A stretch of DNA of 11,359 nucleotides, taken from assembly GCA_038230695.1 (NCBI GenBank), contig JBBRMT010000156.1, positions 1 to 11,359 on the forward strand, in the 5' to 3' direction. The notes under the pieces are model-generated. The model saw only the letters and a list, made by a program, of their open reading frames with translations. It had not been told where the DNA came from and did not search any database. This DNA is from QHBQ01 sp038230695. GTDB taxonomy: Bacteria; Chloroflexota; Chloroflexia; QHBQ01. The translations under genes and the position numbers were made by a program. Below, piece by piece: positions 7,194-11,359 of this stretch (position 1 is its first letter; every line of letters begins with the position of its first letter).

Positions 7194-7297
7194 CGTAGCC
7201 TACTGCTACGTCCTGACTTTGCACCAAAGCCTTTGGCCTCAGCATAACCGCAATCGCTGCGGTTGGCGATAAAGTGCTTTACACTGCTAATGTAAAG
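7194..7297. promoter_or_regulatory. Intergenic block of four inverted repeats between flp and RYPG gene A
   Basis: The 168 bases between the flp stop and the next start hold four perfect inverted repeats: CGTAGC/GCTACG (7194-7199, 7205-7210); CCAAA/TTTGG with a GCC loop (7224-7236); AACCGCA/TGCGGTT with a 5-base loop (7246-7252, 7258-7264); and CTTTACA/TGTAAAG with a 7-base spacer (7277-7283, 7291-7297). None is followed by a U tract on the minus strand, so they are not clear terminators. They could stabilise the flp mRNA 3' end, weaken read-through, or be operators. A weak promoter-like pair (TTTACA, 17 bases, TTTATC) overlaps the last dyad. Confidence 0.45.
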
Positions 7298-7339
7298 TTG
7301 GTTACTCCTGGCTACATCCTTGCCAGCAATGCACACGCG

Positions 7340-7654
7340 CTAGAAGAAGGTCAGCACCCCGTGCCAGTGCTGGCCGAGTTGAAAGACCAGCTGGTGAACC
7401 AGCAGCTCGCCCAGGTCGGCAGGCAGGCTGGCAAAACGCAGTATCGTCGCGGAGATAACGACCAGCAGGAAGACGCAAATCAGCGCGTATTCCACGGTGG
7501 ACTGGCCGCGCCGCTGGCGTTTAAGCATAGGCGATGGACGAAGCCGCCACCGGGCGAACAACGGTTCGCCCCTACGAGCGTTTGGCACAAGGTGGTGCCG
7601 CCGCAGGGCGAACAACGGTTCGCCCCTACGAGCGTTTGGCGATGGATGAAACAT
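7340..7654 (-). CDS. flp: Flp-type (type IVb) prepilin with repeat-expanded leader
   Basis: This encodes the major-subunit prepilin of the Tad pilus. From the chosen start it has 104 residues. Cleavage by a prepilin peptidase after G50 (KRQRRG, then QSTVEYALICVF) would leave a 54-residue mature pilin with the Flp hallmark Glu-Tyr at +5/+6 and one hydrophobic helix. ATG 7654 has an excellent ribosome site, AAGGAGG, 6 bases upstream, 14 bases after the tadC stop. An internal ATG at 7528, just before the cleavage region (MLKRQRRG), gives a more typical 8-residue leader but has no ribosome site. Between the two starts lie two in-frame 54-bp repeats encoding 18-residue units (NARRGEPLFA plus 8 variable residues). 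The 50-residue leader is longer than usual and strongly basic; it would be removed on processing, so pilin function could survive. Confidence 0.85.
   Translation of the reverse strand: MFHPSPNARRGEPLFALRRHHLVPNARRGEPLFARWRLRPSPMLKRQRRGQSTVEYALICVFLLVVISATILRFASLPADLGELLVHQLVFQLGQHWHGVLTFF
7530..7637. repeat. Two tandem 54-bp units with hairpin core, inserted in the flp leader
   Basis: Two units (7530-7583 and 7584-7637) share an identical 35-bp block (7552-7586 and 7606-7640) that runs 3 bases past each unit. Each block contains a perfect hairpin of GGGCGAAC and GTTCGCCC around an AACG loop, followed by CCTACG. The 22 bases before each core have diverged. The sequence GGCGATGG occurs at the left edge (7530-7537) and again just after the second unit (7638-7645), so the block looks like a 108-bp in-frame insertion or expansion. 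The plus-strand conceptual peptide is GRTTVRPYER; the flp frame reads it on the opposite strand. Confidence 0.8.
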
Positions 7655-7660
7655 CGGCGA

Positions 7661-7667
7661 CCTCCTT
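7661..7667 (-). promoter_or_regulatory. Strong ribosome binding site that fixes the flp start
   Basis: AAGGAGG is a seven-base match to the anti-Shine-Dalgarno consensus, 6 bases before ATG 7654. It is the strongest ribosome site in the window, fitting the high expression expected of a major pilin. It argues that translation starts upstream of the repeat units, not at ATG 7528. Confidence 0.75.
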
Positions 7668-7668
7668 G

Positions 7669-8685
7669 CTAGCCATTGATCAGCTTGACCGCGATTGGCC
7701 CCATCAGCACCACCATCAGCGAGGGCAGCAGCAGGAAGACCAGCGGGATGATCATCTTGATGGGGGCGCGAGCGGCGGCGGCCTGGAACAACTGGCGGCG
7801 GCGGGTACGCAGTTCGCGGGCTTGGCCGCGCAGGGTGTTCTCGATTGGCGTGCCGAGCGCCAGCGCCTGGGCGATCGAGTTGGCGAAGCGGGCCAGTTCG
7901 TCAACCGAGCCAGTGTTGCGCTCGGCAGTATCCAGCCAGGCATCGCGGCTGCTGCGGCCCACGTTGATCGCGTCAATGGTGCGGTTCAACTCGTCACTGA
8001 GCGGGTTCTGGAACAGGCTGCAGTATTCGGTAACTGCCTTCTCGATGGGGATACCGGCGCTGACCGACATGGCGATCACGTCGGCGGCGCGGGAGAGCGC
8101 GCCCCGGATCGCCATCGCTCGCTTGGTGATCGCCTCGCGCAGCAGGTAGGTGGGCATATAGAAGCCCATGTACAGAATGAACAGGAAGATGAAAATGCGG
8201 CTCAGGCTGGTGGGGTAGATGCCCAGCACCAGTGCGATGATCAGGGTGAGCAGCAGCCCGCTGAACTTGGCGACCACCACATCGCGGGGGGTGATGCCCT
8301 TGCCGCTCAACCCGGCATTGTCAATCAGGCGGGGCAGGTTGGCGAGGCCGAGGATCTGGTTGAGGCGGCTGCGCGGCTCGTCGAGGCCCATTTGCGCCAG
8401 GCCATCGGCCAGCTTGCCCAGGCCGGGGATAACCTCCAGCGCGTGACCGAGGCTGACGAACTGGGTCAGCGTGTCGCTGCGCCCCTTGCGCCGCTTGTCC
8501 TCAGCATCGAGGCGGGCGACTACCCCGCTGCCGCCCGCGCTGACCAGCGCCTGGCGGGCGCGGCGGGCCAGCGCGGCGCGTTGCAGGTTGACAATACCGT
8601 AAGCCACCGCCACCATCACCGCCAGGGCGAACAACACCGCCGCCGCCCAGGGTAGTGTGGTAATCACGAAATCGGAGTTGCCCAT
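7669..8685 (-). CDS. tadC: TadC, type II secretion F-domain platform protein
   Basis: A 338-residue inner-membrane platform protein. An N-terminal helix (about 11-32) is followed by a charged cytoplasmic region, a helix pair (about 139-180), a conserved cytoplasmic F-domain (about 190-305; it includes ALSRAADVIAMSVSAG at 196-211, then IPIEKAV, and an LALGTPIENTLRGQARELR stretch near 275-293), and a final hydrophobic segment with KMIIPLVFLLLPSLMVVLMG (310-329), typical of TadC. TadB and TadC together form the membrane platform on which the CpaF ATPase acts to extract processed pilin. The ATG at 8685 has AGGAG 9 bases upstream. It lies 24 bases after tadB and 14 bases before flp, so the three are very likely co-transcribed. 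The length is normal for the family, and no damaged motif is visible. Confidence 0.93.
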   Translation of the reverse strand: MGNSDFVITTLPWAAAVLFALAVMVAVAYGIVNLQRAALARRARQALVSAGGSGVVARLDAEDKRRKGRSDTLTQFVSLGHALEVIPGLGKLADGLAQMGLDEPRSRLNQILGLANLPRLIDNAGLSGKGITPRDVVVAKFSGLLLTLIIALVLGIYPTSLSRIFIFLFILYMGFYMPTYLLREAITKRAMAIRGALSRAADVIAMSVSAGIPIEKAVTEYCSLFQNPLSDELNRTIDAINVGRSSRDAWLDTAERNTGSVDELARFANSIAQALALGTPIENTLRGQARELRTRRRQLFQAAAARAPIKMIIPLVFLLLPSLMVVLMGPIAVKLING

Positions 8686-8709
8686 AATCGCTTGCTCCTA
8701 CTGTACTAA

Positions 8710-9750
8710 TTAACCATGGTGACGTTGTATTTCCGTAGGGCGAACTGCGGTTCGCCCTTTTGCGCCACCGACTAACATCCTAACGATGCCCATTCGCCGC
8801 GCCATGTAGAAGCCGCCCGCCCATAGCAGGAAGGCAAAGCCCAGCACAGAGTAACCCAGGGTGCCGCTGAACAGCGGGGCGATGTAATCAGGGTTGGTGA
8901 AAACCAGAAAGAAGAATACTGCTACCGGCAGCAGGGCTACCACGATGCTGGACAGCGAAGCCTGGGCGGTGATGCTACTCAGTTCGCCCCGCAGCGCGGC
9001 TTCCTGGCGCAGGTTCTCGGCGGTCTCGCGCAGCAGGTTGGCGAGGTCGCCCCCGTAGCGATCCGCGATCTGCACCGCGACAATGAACTCGCGCAATTCG
9101 TCGGATGGCACCCGCAGGTAGAGCAGATCCAACGCATCGCGCAGGCTGCCGCCCAGCCGATACTGGTCGAGGACGAACTGGAACTCGTCGCGCAGCGGGG
9201 GGCGGGAATCCTCCCCCACCCGTTCAAGGGCGCGGGGGATGGAGCCGATCGACAACAAGCTGTTGCTCATCGTCTGCAAGGCATCGGGCAACTGGGCGAT
9301 GAAGCGCGTCCCCCGCTGCCGCGAGCGGAACGATATGTAGAAGATAATCACCACCGGAGTGAGCAGCATCGCAATCAGGGCGAGGAACGCGCTGGCGCTG
9401 AATATCAGGGTGACGAGGAAGACGGCGGGCATCGCCACTAGGCTAGCGCCAATCAGCCGATTGAGCGGCAGGCCGACCTCCGCCTTGCTGAGGGTGCGCT
9501 CCATGCGCTGGCCGATGATGGTGCCTTCACTGCGGTTCGCCACCCAACTGCCCAGGCTGTCAATCGTGCTGCCGGTGTCGTAGGCGGAGCTGATGGTGTC
9601 GCGCCCAAACTGGCGCACCTGACGCAGCGCACTCTGGCGGCGCAGCCACACCAGGGTCGCGCCGTACAGCCACCACAGCCCCACGCCGACGCACACCGCC
9701 CACAGCGCGGCAATTGCCCAGGGCAGATATTGCTGAAGTTCGGTACTCAT
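8710..9750 (-). CDS. tadB: TadB, type II secretion F-domain platform protein
   Basis: A 346-residue membrane platform protein, partner of TadC. Helices lie at about 8-36 and 99-141, then a cytoplasmic F-domain (about 150-265) with LPDALQTMSNSLLSIGSIP, RALERV, RLGGSLRDALDLLYLRV and ADRYGGDLANLLRETAENLR. C-terminal helices follow at about 266-285 and 298-318. ATG 9750 is chosen because AAGGGGG lies 6 bases upstream; an in-frame TTG at 9756 would add two residues. The last 17 or so residues (AKGRTAVRPTEIQRHHG) follow the point where TadB proteins normally end and are encoded partly by a GGGCGAAC hairpin repeat, so the gene seems to have gained a basic tail by repeat insertion. A 110-base spacer with heptamer arrays separates it from cpaF. 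Confidence 0.92.
   Translation of the reverse strand: MSTELQQYLPWAIAALWAVCVGVGLWWLYGATLVWLRRQSALRQVRQFGRDTISSAYDTGSTIDSLGSWVANRSEGTIIGQRMERTLSKAEVGLPLNRLIGASLVAMPAVFLVTLIFSASAFLALIAMLLTPVVIIFYISFRSRQRGTRFIAQLPDALQTMSNSLLSIGSIPRALERVGEDSRPPLRDEFQFVLDQYRLGGSLRDALDLLYLRVPSDELREFIVAVQIADRYGGDLANLLRETAENLRQEAALRGELSSITAQASLSSIVVALLPVAVFFFLVFTNPDYIAPLFSGTLGYSVLGFAFLLWAGGFYMARRMGIVRMLVGGAKGRTAVRPTEIQRHHG
8737..8758. repeat. GGGCGAAC hairpin repeat inside the 3' end of tadB
   Basis: A 9-bp perfect inverted repeat (AGGGCGAAC and GTTCGCCCT around TGCG) belongs to the same family as the two copies in the flp leader, in the opposite orientation. It is read in frame as GRTAVRP in the TadB tail. The plus strand continues with a short T run, but a plus-strand terminator has no purpose here. 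Confidence 0.75.
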
Positions 9751-9756
9751 AAGCAA

Positions 9757-9768
9757 CCCCCTTCGGGG
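9757..9768 (-). promoter_or_regulatory. Mini-hairpin overlapping the tadB ribosome site
   Basis: On the minus strand CCCC-GAAG-GGGG forms a 4-bp GC hairpin whose loop and 3' arm contain the tadB Shine-Dalgarno AAGGGGG. It follows directly on the long heptamer hairpin. Sequestration of the ribosome site is possible; the short stem makes it uncertain. Confidence 0.4.
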
Positions 9769-9769
9769 A

Positions 9770-9861
9770 GATTAAAGATTATAGACTAAAGATTAAAGAG
9801 CATGCGAATATCTTGCCGCATTTATCTCTAATCTCTAATCTCTAATCTTTAATCTCAAATC
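9770..9861. repeat. Two inverted arrays of heptamer repeats between cpaF and tadB
   Basis: The left array holds four GATTAAA-type heptamers (9770-9797: GATTAAA, GATTATA, GACTAAA, GATTAAA). The right array holds five reverse-complement-type heptamers (9827-9861: TCTAATC three times, TTTAATC, TCAAATC) and reaches the first base of the cpaF stop codon. The outer ends match perfectly over 14 bp (9768-9781 with 9843-9856). On the transcript they can fold into a long A/U-rich hairpin with a roughly 25-base loop. Heptameric short tandem repeats are known from filamentous phototrophs and relatives; their function is unclear. Confidence 0.75.
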
Positions 9862-11300
9862 TATCGCTGTAGGCGAAGGATATCGTCGAGCAGTTCCTCG
9901 CCCGCGTTGTCGTAACGGGGCATTTCCTTCCAGAGCAGGCGCAGCTTGTAGTTGTCCGGTTCTACGGGTCGCCCGCGCCGATCGGTGGTCAGACGGGTGA
10001 GCCGCCCGATCAGCTTGCCGTTTTCGTCAAGCTGCTGGCCGCGTGGCTCGAAGGCGAACAACTCCTGCATCTTGATGTTGACCCCGTTCTCGGTCTCCTC
10101 CGTCCCCTGCACCTCGGCGATGGTGACCACCTTGCGCGACTTGTCCTTCATACGGCTCTGCTGCACCACCAGGTTGACCGCGCTGCTCACCTGCTGGCGG
10201 ATGGCGGGCAGGGGGAAGTGCATATCCGACATCTGGAACATCGTCTCCAGGCGGAACAGCGCTTCCTCGGCTTCGTTGGCGTGGACAGTGGTCATGCTAC
10301 CGTCGTGGCCGGTGTTCATCGCTTGCAGCATATCTACGGTCTCGTCGGCGCGGCACTCGCCCACCACGATGCGATCGGGTCTCATTCTTAGCGAGTTGAT
10401 CACCAGGTGGCGGATGGTGATCGCCCCTTTGCCCTCGGTGTTGGCCGCCTTCGACTCCATGCTGAGGACGTGGCGCTTGCCCAGTTGCAGCTCGGCGGTA
10501 TCCTCGATGGTGATGATGCGCTCATCGCTGGGGATGAAGCTGGACATCACGTTCAGCAAGGTGGTTTTGCCGCTGCCAGTACCACCGCTGATGATCACGT
10601 TGAGGCGCAGGTCGTGGACGCAGCGGGCCACGAAGTAGGCGGCCTGGTAGGTGATGCTGCCCATATCCTGGATTAGTTCGGTGATGGTGTAAAGGTTGCG
10701 GCGCGGTTTGCGGATGGTGATGAAGGGACCGTTGAGGGCGATCGGCTTGATCACAATGTTGACGCGGGCGCGGTATTCGGGGATGCGGGTGTCCACCCGC
10801 GGGTTGCTCTCGTCAATGTGGCGGTCGGTGGCCCGCACTAGCTTATCCACCAGGTTCATCAGATCCTTCTCGTGGGGAAAGCGCAGGTTGGGCAATTCCT
10901 CCACCCGCCCCCCCCGCTCCACCCAGATGCTGCTAGGGCCATTGACCATAATTTCGTCCACGGTGGGGTCGTCGAGCAGCTCCTGCAGTGGGCCGTAGCC
11001 GGTGACGCGGTTGACGATGTATTCTTGGATCGCCCGCAGCCGCGAGGGGCTGATCACGCGGTTCTCGCGCAACGCCACCTCCTCCACCTTCTCGCGGATC
11101 TCGTCGCTGACCATCCATGAGCGGTTGCTGCTCAACTTGGCGGCAATGTCGCCGACATTGATCTCGCGCATCACTACGTCGTAGATGCTGTCGCGCAGCC
11201 GCTCGAACTCGCGGTCGGTGATTAGCTCACCCTGCGCCGCCGTGGTCGCGGTTGTCTCGCTCTGCACCAGATAATCTGATAGTTTGAACCCTGAAGGCAT
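9861..11300 (-). CDS. cpaF: CpaF/TadA-type pilus assembly ATPase
   Basis: A 479-residue secretion ATPase of the CpaF/TadA family, the motor of Tad pilus assembly. It hydrolyses ATP as a cytoplasmic hexamer docked to TadB/TadC. Motifs are complete and in order: an N-terminal domain with GYGPLQELLDDPTVDEIMVN (about 102-121), Walker A GGTGSGKT (239-246), an Asp box with RIITIEDTAEL (about 261-271), Walker B RPDRIVVGE (307-315, E315), and a His box GHDGSMTTVHAN (331-342). The length is typical. ATG 11300 is chosen because TTGGAGG lies 8 bases upstream; a TTG at 11315 would add five residues but sits on the ribosome site itself. It is the first complete gene of the cluster in this window. tadZ/cpaE or cpaB, often just upstream of cpaF, would lie beyond 11359. 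Confidence 0.96.
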   Translation of the reverse strand: MPSGFKLSDYLVQSETTATTAAQGELITDREFERLRDSIYDVVMREINVGDIAAKLSSNRSWMVSDEIREKVEEVALRENRVISPSRLRAIQEYIVNRVTGYGPLQELLDDPTVDEIMVNGPSSIWVERGGRVEELPNLRFPHEKDLMNLVDKLVRATDRHIDESNPRVDTRIPEYRARVNIVIKPIALNGPFITIRKPRRNLYTITELIQDMGSITYQAAYFVARCVHDLRLNVIISGGTGSGKTTLLNVMSSFIPSDERIITIEDTAELQLGKRHVLSMESKAANTEGKGAITIRHLVINSLRMRPDRIVVGECRADETVDMLQAMNTGHDGSMTTVHANEAEEALFRLETMFQMSDMHFPLPAIRQQVSSAVNLVVQQSRMKDKSRKVVTIAEVQGTEETENGVNIKMQELFAFEPRGQQLDENGKLIGRLTRLTTDRRGRPVEPDNYKLRLLWKEMPRYDNAGEELLDDILRLQR

Positions 11301-11321
11301 CGCTTTGTCCTCCAAACGTTG

Positions 11322-11349
11322 GATTGAAGAATGTAGAATGTAGAATGTT
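11322..11349. repeat. GAATGTA heptamer tandem repeat upstream of cpaF
   Basis: Three consecutive heptamers (GAATGTA, GAATGTA, GAATGTT at 11329-11349), with a degenerate fourth (GATTGAA, 11322-11328), lie just upstream of the cpaF ribosome site. This is the same unit length as the cpaF-tadB spacer arrays but a different sequence. No clear promoter is visible in the remaining bases. Confidence 0.6.
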
Positions 11350-11359
11350 TTAGCGTAGG

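Noticed and set aside
7172..7336. 55-codon upstream extension of RYPG protein A from a GTG
   Set aside because: No good ribosome site, it crosses the stem-loop block, and the ATG at 7171 has AGAGGGG at proper spacing.
7530..7640. CRISPR-like direct repeats
   Set aside because: Only two copies, each a hairpin repeat within a coding frame, with no spacer-sized unique sequences and no cas genes.
7534..8655. 373-codon open frame on the plus strand
   Set aside because: It runs antisense through tadC and part of flp. Its Gln/Glu/His/Asp-rich composition and repeat-derived N-terminus are typical of a GC-rich shadow frame.
8737..8761. Rho-independent terminator on the plus strand (hairpin plus T run)
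   Set aside because: No plus-strand gene lies before it, and the hairpin belongs to the repeat family seen in flp.
9778..9783. TATAAT -10 box for a tadB promoter
   Set aside because: It arises from the heptamer array, and no acceptable -35 lies 16-18 bases upstream.

Overview
The window is GC-rich (roughly 60% by eye) and almost fully coding. Every gene I can support reads on the minus strand, so transcription runs from high to low coordinates. The core is a Tad/Flp (type IVb) pilus cluster. In transcription order it holds a CpaF/TadA-type ATPase (9861-11300), the inner-membrane platform proteins TadB and TadC, a Flp prepilin, a TadE-like pseudopilin, a large TadG-like protein and a second TadE-like pseudopilin. 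Two small membrane-anchored proteins that share an unrecognised 'RYPG' domain bracket the three pseudopilin-type genes. Downstream lie a five-helix, possibly Yip1-like membrane protein, a secreted Thr/Pro-rich stalk protein with a DUF11-type domain and an LPQTG sorting signal, and the first 229 codons of a Ser/Thr protein kinase that runs off the low end of the window.

The source is most likely a member of the Chloroflexota, probably class Chloroflexia; this is inference. It rests on the secretin-less Tad cluster, the Thr/Pro stalk protein with DUF11 and LPXTG, the eukaryote-type kinase, short GGGCGAAC hairpin repeats (conceptual peptide GRTxVRPxE) and heptameric short tandem repeats between genes. 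No rRNA, tRNA, CRISPR array, transposase or integrase was seen.

Layout in direction of transcription: 11359-11301, leader with a three-copy heptamer repeat; 11300-9861, cpaF; 9860-9751, spacer of two inverted heptamer arrays that can fold into a long hairpin just before the tadB ribosome site; 9750-8710, tadB; 8685-7669, tadC; 7654-7340, flp, whose leader carries two in-frame 54-bp repeats; 7339-7172, spacer with four inverted repeats; 7171-6527, RYPG protein A; 6522-5743, TadE-like; 5728-3782, TadG-like; 3761-3309, TadE-like; 3295-2780, RYPG protein B; 2783-1989, membrane protein; 1944-766, LPQTG stalk protein; 765-690, a strong sigma70-type promoter and leader; 689-1, kinase. No gene-free stretch exceeds 300 bases; the longest is 168 bases.

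Working model (inference): CpaF powers TadB/TadC, which assemble Flp into a pilus after prepilin-peptidase cleavage. The TadE/TadG-type proteins prime or shape the fibre, and the RYPG pair are lineage-specific helpers. Short spacings (13-44 bases, one 4-base ATGA overlap) suggest that 7171 down to 766 is one transcript. The kinase has its own promoter. No secretin, CpaB, TadZ/CpaE or prepilin peptidase gene lies in the window; they may lie beyond 11359 or elsewhere in the genome.
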